From Massilia sp. YIM B02763 (GTDB lineage: Bacteria; Pseudomonadota; Gammaproteobacteria; Burkholderiales; Burkholderiaceae_D): DNA of 49,859 nucleotides. Every line of letters starts with the position of its first letter. Within the stretch, counting starts at the first letter, position 1. Position numbers and translations under genes: made by a program. The notes under the pieces were generated by a model. It was not told where the DNA came from. It searched no databases and saw only the letters and a program-made list of their open reading frames with translations. The stretch spans positions 1 through 49,859 of the forward strand of contig NZ_JASNRD010000011.1 in NCBI RefSeq assembly GCF_030412015.1, in the 5' to 3' direction. This document shows positions 34,699-42,377 of this stretch, piece by piece.

Positions 34699-35226
34699 TC
34701 AGAAGCCTTTGTAGCGATCGTCGAGGATCGGGTCCGGGGTCTTGGCGGTGTGCAGCACGACGCCGCCGGCATTGAAGTACACGCTCATCATCGCGTTCCA
34801 CACGCCGTCGTCCTTGTAGCGGTAGGACCAGACTTCCGCATCGTCCGGGAACGGACCGGTGGCGCGCGCCGGCGAGATGTCCGCAGGGCGGCCGAAGGTG
34901 CGCAGCACGTCGTCCTTGGTCCAGCGCTTGGTGCCGAGCCTGGCGAAGTTCTCGTTGGTCAGCACCTGCTCGTAGGAAATCAGGCGGCCGTCGGCGCCGA
35001 TGCGCGCCATGTGCTGGACCTGGCCCATCGGCTGGCCGCGGTATTCGAGCACCTGGCCGCCGTTCGGGTCCGGATAGACGGCGTTCGGCTTGCCCAGCTT
35101 GGCCGTCACGGCGTCCAGCGGCGCGCCGGCCGGCGGCGCCTTGGAAAAGGTGGAACAGGCGGAGAGCGTCAGGGCGAATGCCAGGCTGGCGGCGATAGTT
35201 GTTGTATTCTTGATCAGTTTGCTCAT
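34699..35226 (-). CDS. BamE/SmpA-like lipoprotein, copy 2
   Basis: 175 residues with the lipobox LSAC after a typical signal peptide. It shares PPAGAPL, LEYRGQPMGQ, QHMARIG and SYEQVLT with its tandem neighbour and has the same two-half structure; it carries a short extra ARATGPFPDD insertion before AEVWSYRYKDDGVWNAMMSV. The pair are adjacent (27 bases) and in the same direction, so they are a tandem duplication, probably co-transcribed with this gene first. Confidence 0.85.
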   Translation of the reverse strand: MSKLIKNTTTIAASLAFALTLSACSTFSKAPPAGAPLDAVTAKLGKPNAVYPDPNGGQVLEYRGQPMGQVQHMARIGADGRLISYEQVLTNENFARLGTKRWTKDDVLRTFGRPADISPARATGPFPDDAEVWSYRYKDDGVWNAMMSVYFNAGGVVLHTAKTPDPILDDRYKGF

Positions 35227-35320
35227 CGGTAAAGTCCTTTAGGCATGCCAATACGGCATCGCCAACCCATGAATTCTAGCGGATGCGGCGGAAACGCTGG
35301 CTCCCCGACGCGTTTTGACC

Positions 35321-35357
35321 TATACTTCCGGGTCTTGGCCTCCGGGCCAGGTTTTTT
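35321..35357 (+). promoter_or_regulatory. rpsO promoter element and terminator-like leader hairpin
   Basis: TATACT at 35321-35326 resembles a -10 box. Immediately downstream, CTTGGCC (35334-35340) pairs with GGCCAGG (35345-35351) around a TCCG tetraloop and is followed by six Ts (35352-35357). This is an intrinsic-terminator-like structure 57 bases before the rpsO start; it may be an attenuator or the S15 autoregulatory element. Confidence 0.5.
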
Positions 35358-35413
35358 AACAACTCACGGTGCGCTGGGTTCCGACTCTTGCACCGCATGT
35401 GAAAGGTAATATC

Positions 35414-35683
35414 ATGTCCGTAGAACACATCAACAAAGCCGCGATCATCGCGGACAACGCACGTGGCGAAAAAGACACCGGTTCGCCGGAAGTCCAAGTT
35501 GCACTGCTGACCGCACGCATCAACGAACTGAACGGTCACTTCAAGGAGCACAAGAAGGACCACCACTCGCGCCGCGGCCTGATCATGATGGTCAACCGTC
35601 GCAAGAGCCTGCTGGCCTACCTGAAGAACAAGGATCTGAACCGTTACCGCGACCTGATCGCCAAGCTGGGCCTGCGTAAGTAA
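35414..35683 (+). CDS. rpsO: 30S ribosomal protein S15
   Basis: 89 residues, full length, including the conserved [20 protein letters not shown] and [21 protein letters not shown] segments that contact 16S rRNA helices 20-22. The ATG at 35414 has AAAGG seven to eight bases upstream. It is followed by a terminator and then pnp, the usual rpsO-pnp order. S15 commonly represses its own translation. Confidence 0.98.
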   Translation: MSVEHINKAAIIADNARGEKDTGSPEVQVALLTARINELNGHFKEHKKDHHSRRGLIMMVNRRKSLLAYLKNKDLNRYRDLIAKLGLRK

Positions 35684-35715
35684 TCGTTGCGCATCGAGCC
35701 ACGAGCTTGATCGAG

Positions 35716-35752
35716 AAATGCCTGCGTCAGCTCGACTGCCGCGGGCATTTTT
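35716..35752 (+). terminator. Terminator after rpsO
   Basis: AAATGCCTGCG (35716-35726) and CGCGGGCATTT (35740-35750) form an 11-bp stem with one G-U pair and a 13-base loop, ending in Ts. It may give partial read-through into pnp. Confidence 0.8.
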
Positions 35753-35764
35753 CATTTCCAGCAC

Positions 35765-35806
35765 TTGGGGTCAGAGCACGGTTTCACGCTTGTGCTCTGA
35801 CCCCAA
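35765..35806. repeat. Family C inverted repeat between rpsO and pnp
   Basis: TTGGGGTCAGAGCAC (35765-35779) and GTGCTCTGACCCCAA (35792-35806) are a perfect 15-bp inverted repeat with a 12-base loop. The unit GGGGTCAGAGC also occurs twice at 15321-15354. Confidence 0.85.
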
Positions 35807-35907
35807 CTGACTAGAAAAAAACGTCGCGCCAACGCGGCGTCGAACGAACTGTGGTGAGGTGAACGACAGCGCCTGAAAATCTGTCGGCAAATAGAAAGGG
35901 ATTACCC

Positions 35908-38001
35908 ATGTTTAACAAAGTTACGAAAACCTTCCAGTACGGCGATCACACCGTCACCCTGGAGACCGGCGAGATCGCGCGCCAGGCCAGCGGCGCCGTC
36001 GTCGTGTCGGTGGAAGACACCGTCGTGCTGGCGACCGTGGTCGCCAAGAAGGACGCCAAGCCGGGCCAGGACTTCTTCCCGCTGACCGTCGACTACATCG
36101 AGAAGAGCTATGCCGCCGGCAAGATCCCGGGCGGCTTCTTCAAGCGCGAAGGCCGTCCGTCGGAGAAGGAGACCCTGACGTCGCGCCTGATCGACCGTCC
36201 GATCCGCCCGCTGTTCCCGGAAGGCTACCTGAACGAAGTCCAGGTCATTATCCACGTCCTGTCGGTCAATCCTGAAATCGATCCGGACATCCCGTCGATG
36301 ATCGGCGCCTCGGCCGCCCTGTGCGTGGCCGGCATCCCGTTCAACGGTCCGATCGGCGCCGCCCGCGTCGGCTACGCCAACGGCCAGTACATCCTGAACC
36401 CGACCACCACCCAGCTCAAGACCTCGCAGATGGACCTGGTCGTCGCCGGTACCGAGCACGCCGTGCTGATGGTCGAATCCGAAGCGCAGCAGCTGTCCGA
36501 AGAAGTCATGCTGGGCGCGGTCGTCTACGGCCACGAGCAGATGAAGGCCGTGATCGACGCGATCCACGCGCTGGTCGAAGAAGGCGGCAAGCCGGAAGTC
36601 GAATGGGCGCCGGCGCCGAAGAACGAAGAACTGATCGCCCGCGTGACGGCGACCGCCGAAGGCAAGATCCGCGAAGCCTACCAGATCCGCGACAAGCAGG
36701 CCCGCAGCCAGAAGCTGAAGGACATCAGCGCGCAAGTGCTGGCCGAGCTGGGCGAAGGCGTGGACGCCGTCGAAGTCGGCAACATCCTGTTCGACATGGA
36801 AGCCAAGGTCGTGCGATCGCAGATCCTGGAAGGCGAGCCGCGCATCGACGGCCGCGACACCCGCACCGTGCGTCCGATCTCGATCCGCACCAGCGTGCTG
36901 CCGCGTACCCACGGTTCGGCGCTGTTCACCCGCGGCGAAACCCAGGCGCTCGTGATCGCCACGCTGGGCACCGGCCGCGACAGCCAGAAGATCGACGCGC
37001 TGATGGGCGAGTACACCGACGACTTCATGATGCACTACAACATGCCTCCGTTCGCCACCGGCGAAACCGGTCGCGTGGGCACCCCGAAGCGCCGTGAAAT
37101 CGGCCACGGCCGCCTGGCCAAGCGCGCGCTGGTCGCCGCGCTGCCGTCGCCGGAAGAGTTCAGCTACTCGGTGCGCCTGGTCTCGGAAATCACCGAGTCG
37201 AACGGCTCCTCGTCGATGGCTTCCGTCTGCGGCGGCTGCCTGGCGCTGATGGACGCCGGCGTGCCGATGAAGGCGCACGTCGCCGGCATCGCCATGGGCC
37301 TGATCAAGGAAGGCGGTAAGTTCGCCGTCCTGACCGACATCCTGGGCGACGAAGACCACCTGGGCGACATGGACTTCAAGGTCGCCGGCACCACCGCGGG
37401 CATCACCGCGCTGCAGATGGACATCAAGATCCAGGGCATCACCAAGGAAATCATGCAGGTGGCGCTGGCCCAGGCCAAGGAAGCGCGCCAGCACATCCTG
37501 GTCGAGATGCAGAAGGCCGTGCCGACCGTGAAGACCGAACTGTCGGACTTCGCACCGCGCCTGATCACCATCAAGATCAACCCGGAAAAGATCCGTGACG
37601 TGATCGGCAAGGGCGGCGCCGTCATCCGCGCGCTGACCGAAGAGACCGGCACGCAGATCGACATCACCGACGAAGGCATCGTGACCATCGCCTCGGTCGA
37701 CGCCGCCGCCGGCCAGGAAGCCAAGCGCCGCATCGAAGAGCTGACCGCCTCGGTCGAAGTGGGCAAGACCTACGACGGCACCGTGCTGAAGCTGCTGGAC
37801 TTCGGCGCCATCGTGCAAGTGATGCCGGGCAAGGACGGCCTGCTGCACATCTCGCAGATCGCCAACGAGCGCGTCAACGCCGTGGCCGACTACCTGAAGG
37901 AAGGCCAGCAAGTGCGCGTGAAGGTCCTCGAGACCGACGAGCGCGGCCGCCTGAAGCTGTCGATGAAGGCAGCCGATCCGGTCGAGGGCGCAGCGCAGTA
38001 A
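35908..38001 (+). CDS. pnp: Polyribonucleotide nucleotidyltransferase (PNPase)
   Basis: 697 residues, full length. Two RNase PH-like domains (first from [21 protein letters not shown], second from [15 protein letters not shown] with the [18 protein letters not shown] and [17 protein letters not shown] segments bearing the catalytic acids), then a KH domain ([15 protein letters not shown]) and an S1 domain ([31 protein letters not shown]). It degrades RNA 3'-5' with phosphate. AAAGGG lies before the ATG. A terminator follows. Confidence 0.98.
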   Translation: MFNKVTKTFQYGDHTVTLETGEIARQASGAVVVSVEDTVVLATVVAKKDAKPGQDFFPLTVDYIEKSYAAGKIPGGFFKREGRPSEKETLTSRLIDRPIRPLFPEGYLNEVQVIIHVLSVNPEIDPDIPSMIGASAALCVAGIPFNGPIGAARVGYANGQYILNPTTTQLKTSQMDLVVAGTEHAVLMVESEAQQLSEEVMLGAVVYGHEQMKAVIDAIHALVEEGGKPEVEWAPAPKNEELIARVTATAEGKIREAYQIRDKQARSQKLKDISAQVLAELGEGVDAVEVGNILFDMEAKVVRSQILEGEPRIDGRDTRTVRPISIRTSVLPRTHGSALFTRGETQALVIATLGTGRDSQKIDALMGEYTDDFMMHYNMPPFATGETGRVGTPKRREIGHGRLAKRALVAALPSPEEFSYSVRLVSEITESNGSSSMASVCGGCLALMDAGVPMKAHVAGIAMGLIKEGGKFAVLTDILGDEDHLGDMDFKVAGTTAGITALQMDIKIQGITKEIMQVALAQAKEARQHILVEMQKAVPTVKTELSDFAPRLITIKINPEKIRDVIGKGGAVIRALTEETGTQIDITDEGIVTIASVDAAAGQEAKRRIEELTASVEVGKTYDGTVLKLLDFGAIVQVMPGKDGLLHISQIANERVNAVADYLKEGQQVRVKVLETDERGRLKLSMKAADPVEGAAQ

Positions 38002-38022
38002 TCCTGCCAACTAGTCGCCGAG

Positions 38023-38056
38023 AAAACCGCCAGTGCGTGAGCCTGGCGGTTTTTTT
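38023..38056 (+). terminator. Terminator after pnp
   Basis: AAAACCGCCAG (38023-38033) pairs perfectly with CTGGCGGTTTT (38043-38053) around a 9-base loop, followed by more Ts. Confidence 0.92.
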
Positions 38057-38120
38057 CATGGCGCGGCGGCAAATACGTAAAATCGGCAGCCCGGAAATCC
38101 TTCTGACAACGAAACTTTCC

Positions 38121-38228
38121 TTGCATTATCTGTTTCGCTGATTTGTCACGAAACGTCGGAACAATGCAAAATAAATACGAGGACGCTTCGCAATTGTGAC
38201 CAGTTGCAATGTCAATGAATGGTATAGT
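38121..38228 (+). promoter_or_regulatory. AT-rich upstream region of the stressosome cluster with nested dyads
   Basis: TTGCATT (38121-38127) pairs with AATGCAA (38163-38169), and inside it GTTTCG (38132-38137) pairs with CGAAAC (38149-38154). Further on, GCAATTG-TGAC-CAGTTGC (38190-38207) is a near-perfect dyad just before a TATAGT -10 box (38223-38228). No clear -35 is seen. These are candidate operator sites for the cluster. Confidence 0.45.
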
Positions 38229-38300
38229 TGGCCATTTAGCAGAATGCCCGACGTATGCACATGACAAGGGCAGGGCTCCCACCAGACTAAGGACCGACAG

Positions 38301-39170
38301 ATGACCATTCAGGACCACGCGACCCGCATCAGCCAGCTCATCCAGGATCACCAGGCCGAGATCGGCGGGGATTGGGTGGCACAGCTCGAAGCGCTGACGG
38401 TGCGGACGAACGTTGTCTCGCGCGAGCAATTGCGCAACCATTGCCAGCAATTCCTGGCCGCCTTCACCAACGCCACCCGCAGCGGCGAACTGCAGAACAT
38501 CGAACACCGCGCCTGGGACGAAGTGCGCGACCTGCTGAGCGAGATCTCGTCGGCGCGCGCCAAGGGCGGCTCCACCCCGAGCGAGACCGCCACCTTCGTG
38601 TTCTCGCTCAAGCAGCCGTTGTTCGCGCGCCTGCGCGCGGGTTTCGCCGGCGACGCCGAAGCGCTGGCCGACGCGTCCTGGACCATCAACACGCTGCTCG
38701 ACAAGCTGGGCCTGTACACCATCGAATCGTTCCAGCGCACCCGCGACCAGATCATCGTGCGCCAGCAGCAGGAGCTGCTGGAGCTGTCGACCCCGGTCGT
38801 CAAGCTGTGGGACGGCATCCTGGCGCTGCCGCTGATCGGCACGCTGGATTCGGCGCGCACCCAGGTGGTCATGGAAAACATCCTGCAGAAGATCGTCGAT
38901 ACCGGCGCCGCGATCGCCATCATCGACATCACCGGCGTGCCCACCGTCGACACGCTGGTCGCCCAGCACCTGATGAAGACGATCGCCGCGGCGCGCCTGA
39001 TGGGCGCCGACTGCATCATCAGCGGCATCCGCCCGCAGATCGCCCAGACCATCGTCCACCTGGGCGTGAACCTGGAGGACGTGATGACCAAGGCGACGCT
39101 GGCCGACGCCTTCGTCGTCGCGCTCGAGCGCACCGGCACCGCCATCGTCAAGCCGCACGCGAAGGCATAA
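38301..39170 (+). CDS. rsbR: RsbR-type stressosome sensor (RsbRD N-terminal domain + STAS)
   Basis: 289 residues. The N-terminal ~160 residues are helical and resemble the RsbRD_N sensory domain (QLIQDHQAEIGGDWVAQLE, ETATFVFSLKQPLFARL). The C-terminal STAS domain has the strongly conserved STPVVKLWDGILALPLIGTLD, IIDITGVPTVDTLVAQHL and GIRPQIAQTIVHLGV motifs. Thr181 (GTLD) and Thr211 (DITGV) are candidates for the threonines phosphorylated by RsbT. In stressosomes RsbR and RsbS form a megadalton shell that holds RsbT until stress. It heads the six-gene cluster after the pnp terminator. The signal it senses is unknown. Confidence 0.9.
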   Translation: MTIQDHATRISQLIQDHQAEIGGDWVAQLEALTVRTNVVSREQLRNHCQQFLAAFTNATRSGELQNIEHRAWDEVRDLLSEISSARAKGGSTPSETATFVFSLKQPLFARLRAGFAGDAEALADASWTINTLLDKLGLYTIESFQRTRDQIIVRQQQELLELSTPVVKLWDGILALPLIGTLDSARTQVVMENILQKIVDTGAAIAIIDITGVPTVDTLVAQHLMKTIAAARLMGADCIISGIRPQIAQTIVHLGVNLEDVMTKATLADAFVVALERTGTAIVKPHAKA

Positions 39171-39179
39171 GGACCGCAC

Positions 39180-39536
39180 ATGGAACGCATCCCCATCCTG
39201 CGCATGGGCAATTTGCTGCTCGTGACGATCCAGGTCGACATGCACGACCGCCTCGCGATGACGCTGCAGGACGACCTCACCGAACGGATCGTGCGCGACC
39301 GCGCCAAGGGCGTCCTGATCGACATCTCGGCGCTCGACCTGGTCGACTCCTTCATCGGCCGCATGATCAGCAACACCGCCGCGATGGCGCGCGTGCTCGA
39401 CGCCGAGACGGTGGTCGTCGGCATGCAGCCGGCCGTGGCGATCACGCTGGTGGAACTGGGCCTGACGCTGCACGGCGTGAAGACGGCCCTGAACGTCGAG
39501 AAAGGCATGGCCCTGCTGGGAAAGACTAACTTCTGA
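39180..39536 (+). CDS. rsbS: RsbS-type stressosome scaffold (STAS)
   Basis: A 118-residue stand-alone STAS domain. It starts RIPILRMGNLLLVTIQVDMHD and has the RsbS motif LVDSFIGRMIS, in which Ser57 corresponds to the serine phosphorylated by RsbT. It is nine bases after rsbR and overlaps rsbT by one base (TGATG), so the three are translationally linked. Phosphorylation of this Ser normally releases RsbT. Confidence 0.92.
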   Translation: MERIPILRMGNLLLVTIQVDMHDRLAMTLQDDLTERIVRDRAKGVLIDISALDLVDSFIGRMISNTAAMARVLDAETVVVGMQPAVAITLVELGLTLHGVKTALNVEKGMALLGKTNF

Positions 39537-40003
39537 TGAGCGCCGCTCTGAACCACGCGGTTGCCTTCGATACCCGCTTGCTGGCCTTCCGCGGCGAGCT
39601 GCGCACGGGCCGCACGACCTTGCCCTTGCGCTCCGACGAGGACGTGGTGGCGCTGCGCCGCCACGTGCGCGAGCGCGCGGTCGGCATCGCGCTGTCGCTG
39701 GTCGACCAGACCAAGCTGGTGACCGCGGCGAGCGAACTGGCGCGCAACACGATCAAGTACGGCGGCGGCGGCGAGGTGCACCTCGACGCCCTCGTCGACG
39801 GCTTCAAGCAGGGCGTCGGCCTGGTCTTCGTCGACGACGGTCCCGGCATCCCCGACCTGGAGCTGGCGCTGCGCGACGGCTACACGACCGGCGGCGGCCT
39901 GGGCCTGGGCCTGTCCGGCTCCAAGCGCCTGGTCGACGAGTTCGACATCGATTCCCGTCCGGGCGAAGGCACGGCGGTGGCAGTCATCAAATGGAAACGC
40001 TGA
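39536..40003 (+). CDS. rsbT: RsbT-type switch kinase
   Basis: 155 residues of GHKL ATPase fold, with a ~20-residue N-terminal extension over RsbT. The N box is ASELARNTIKYGGGG, G1 is DDGPGIPD, and the ATP lid GGGLGLGLSGSKRLVDEF is intact, so it should bind ATP and phosphorylate RsbS/RsbR. In Bacillus, freed RsbT activates the phosphatase RsbU; no RsbU gene is present here. Its end overlaps the next gene by 13 bases. Confidence 0.9.
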   Translation: MSAALNHAVAFDTRLLAFRGELRTGRTTLPLRSDEDVVALRRHVRERAVGIALSLVDQTKLVTAASELARNTIKYGGGGEVHLDALVDGFKQGVGLVFVDDGPGIPDLELALRDGYTTGGGLGLGLSGSKRLVDEFDIDSRPGEGTAVAVIKWKR

Positions 40004-41022
40004 TTCACTCCCTCGCCCCGCAACACGTCTTCCCGATCCACCACGCCAGCGACGTCTCGGCCGCCCGCCGCGTCGGCCAGAAGCTGGCCGACGCGCTCGG
40101 CTTCGACGACGTCAAGGCCGGCCGCCTGGCGATCGTGATCACGGAAGCGGGCACCAACATCCTCAAGCACGCCGGCGAAGGCGTGCTGTACATCATGCGC
40201 ACCCAGTCGGGCGCCGCGATGGCCGGCGTGGACGTGCTGGCGGTCGACGCCGGGCCCGGCATCGCCGACCTGGCGTTCAGCCTGCAGGACGGCATCTCGA
40301 CGGCCGGCACCGCCGGCACCGGCCTGGGCGCGCTGCGCCGCCAGGCCGACGAGTTCGACGTCTGGAGCATGCGCGACAAGGGGGCCGTGTTCTTCATGCG
40401 GATCTGGAGCGGGCAGGCGGCGCCCGACCCGTGCGCCATCGAGCTGGGCGCGCTGTGCGTGCCGCTGGCCGGCGAGGACGCCAGCGGCGATGGCTGGGCG
40501 GTGGCCTGCGACGGCGGCGGTGCCGCACTGCTCGGCGTCGACGGCCTCGGGCACGGCCCGGACGCGGCCAAGGCGGCGGCCGGCGCCATCGAGGCGCTGG
40601 AGCGGCGCCCGGCGGCCGCACCGGCCGACGTGCTGCAGGCCGCCCACGACCTGCTGCGCATCACGCGCGGCGCGGCGGTCTCGGTGGCGCGCATCGACCA
40701 TGCGACGGGAAACCTGCGCTTCGCCGGCATCGGCAACGTCAGCGGCACCGTGGTCGACGGCCAGCAGCGGCGCACGCTGGTGACGCACAACGGCATCGTC
40801 GGCCACAATATGCGCACCGTGCGCGAGTTCGACGTCGCGTTCCCGGCCGGCGCGCTGTGCGTCCTGCATTCGGACGGCCTGCAGACCCAGTGGGACCTGG
40901 CCGCCTATCCGGGCCTGTTCGCGCGCGTCCCGGCCATCGTCGCCGCGGTGCTGATGCGCGACTTCATCCGCCGCCGCGACGACGCCATGGTGCTCGTCGC
41001 GCGGCGCCGCGCGTATTCATGA
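39991..41022 (+). CDS. RsbX-like SpoIIE/PP2C phosphatase with N-terminal RsbT-like ATPase domain
   Basis: 343 residues. The first ~140 form a second GHKL domain (GRLAIVITEAGTNILKHA N box, VDAGPGIADL G1, GTAGTGLGALRRQADEF lid). The rest is a PP2C-type phosphatase related to RsbX: GVDGLGHGPDAAKAAA carries the metal-binding Asp, LHSDGLQTQW and RRRDDAMVLVARR the later motifs. By analogy it resets the stressosome by dephosphorylating RsbR/RsbS. The fused ATPase domain may dock it on the STAS shell. The start lies inside the rsbT reading frame (ATG at 39991). Confidence 0.87.
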   Translation: METLIHSLAPQHVFPIHHASDVSAARRVGQKLADALGFDDVKAGRLAIVITEAGTNILKHAGEGVLYIMRTQSGAAMAGVDVLAVDAGPGIADLAFSLQDGISTAGTAGTGLGALRRQADEFDVWSMRDKGAVFFMRIWSGQAAPDPCAIELGALCVPLAGEDASGDGWAVACDGGGAALLGVDGLGHGPDAAKAAAGAIEALERRPAAAPADVLQAAHDLLRITRGAAVSVARIDHATGNLRFAGIGNVSGTVVDGQQRRTLVTHNGIVGHNMRTVREFDVAFPAGALCVLHSDGLQTQWDLAAYPGLFARVPAIVAAVLMRDFIRRRDDAMVLVARRRAYS

Positions 41023-41035
41023 CAGGAACCAGGGC

Positions 41036-42367
41036 ATGCAGCGCATCCTCCATATCGGCATCGCCAACGAACAGGACGTCGTGCTGGTGCGCCAGCGCGC
41101 GCGCCAGATTTCCAGCCTGCTCGGCTTTTCGCAGCAGGACCAGGTGCGCATCGCCACCGCCGTCTCGGAAGTGGCGCGCGGCGCCAGCCAGGTCAGCCTG
41201 GGCGGCAGGGCCGCGTTCGGCGTCGCGGACTTCGGGCGCGGCCAGTGCCTGCAGGTGACGATCGGCGCCGGCAACGTGACCTCGGGCCCGCTGCCCGACG
41301 ACGCCATCGTCACCGCGCACCGCCTGATGGACGACTGCACGGTGGAGCAGGGCGCGCACGGCCCCGCCGTCGTGACGATGCGGCGCGCCTTGCCGCCGCA
41401 GCCGCCGGTGGGCGCCGCGCGCCTGGCCGAGATCGCCGAACAGCTGGCCAAGGACAGCCCGGTGGCCAATACCTACCTCGAGGTGCACCTGCAGAACCGC
41501 GAGCTGGCCGCCACGCTGGCCGAGCTGCGCGAGCGCCAGGAAGACCTGCTGTCGCTGACCCGCGAGCTGGAAGACACCAACCGCGGCATCGTCGCGCTGT
41601 ACGCCGAGATCGAGGACAAGGCCGAGCGCCTGCGCAAGGCCGACGAGATGAAGTCGCGCTTCCTGTCGAACACCAGCCATGAATTGCGCACGCCGCTGTC
41701 CTCGATCCGGGCGCTGGCCAAGCTGCTGCTGGACCGCATGGACGGCGACCTCACCGCCGAGCAGGAGCGCCAGGTGCGCTATATCGAGACGGCCGCCAAC
41801 GACCTGTCGGAACTGGTCAACGACCTGCTCGACCTGGCCAAGATCGAGGCCGGCAAGGTCGAGGTGCAGACGGCGCCGGTGGTCGTCGACAACCTGTTCC
41901 GCACCCTGAAGGGCATGCTGCGGCCGCTGGTGGACGAGGCGCGGGTCGAGCTGGTGTTCGAACCTTCCGGCATGACGCAGCCGTTCGAGTCGGACGAAGG
42001 TAAAATTGCACAGGTGCTGCGCAACTTCATTTCGAATGCCCTGAAATTCACCGAACAGGGGGCGGTGCGCGTGTCTGCCGAAGCCGACGACGCCGCCGGC
42101 ACCATCGCCTTCGCGGTGGCCGATACCGGGATCGGCATCAGCCCGGACAACCTGCAACTGATCTTCGAGGAATTCAGCCAGATCGAGCACCCGCTGCAGC
42201 GCCGCAGCAAGGGCACGGGCCTCGGCCTGCCGCTGTGCCGCAAGCTGGCCGAATTGCTGGGCGGCCGGGTCGAGGTGGAGAGCCAGGTCGGCCTCGGCAC
42301 GACGTTCCGCCTGGTGCTGCCGCGCAGCTTCCCGGCTACCGCCAACGCGGACCATGACGGACATTGA
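41036..42367 (+). CDS. Histidine kinase with N-terminal RsbT-like domain
   Basis: 443 residues, no membrane segment. Residues 1-125 resemble an anti-sigma/RsbT ATPase (QDQVRIATAVSEVARGA as the N box) but lack a clear G1 and glycine lid, so they may bind partners rather than ATP. A long coiled coil (about 145-205) follows, then HisKA with the phospho-acceptor H215 (SNTSHELRTPLSSIRALAKL), and a normal HATPase domain (NFISNALKFTEQG; VADTGIGIS; KGTGLGLPL). There is no receiver domain, so it must pass phosphate to another protein, most simply the hybrid kinase encoded ten bases downstream. Confidence 0.9.
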   Translation: MQRILHIGIANEQDVVLVRQRARQISSLLGFSQQDQVRIATAVSEVARGASQVSLGGRAAFGVADFGRGQCLQVTIGAGNVTSGPLPDDAIVTAHRLMDDCTVEQGAHGPAVVTMRRALPPQPPVGAARLAEIAEQLAKDSPVANTYLEVHLQNRELAATLAELRERQEDLLSLTRELEDTNRGIVALYAEIEDKAERLRKADEMKSRFLSNTSHELRTPLSSIRALAKLLLDRMDGDLTAEQERQVRYIETAANDLSELVNDLLDLAKIEAGKVEVQTAPVVVDNLFRTLKGMLRPLVDEARVELVFEPSGMTQPFESDEGKIAQVLRNFISNALKFTEQGAVRVSAEADDAAGTIAFAVADTGIGISPDNLQLIFEEFSQIEHPLQRRSKGTGLGLPLCRKLAELLGGRVEVESQVGLGTTFRLVLPRSFPATANADHDGH

Positions 42368-42377
42368 TGGACATACG

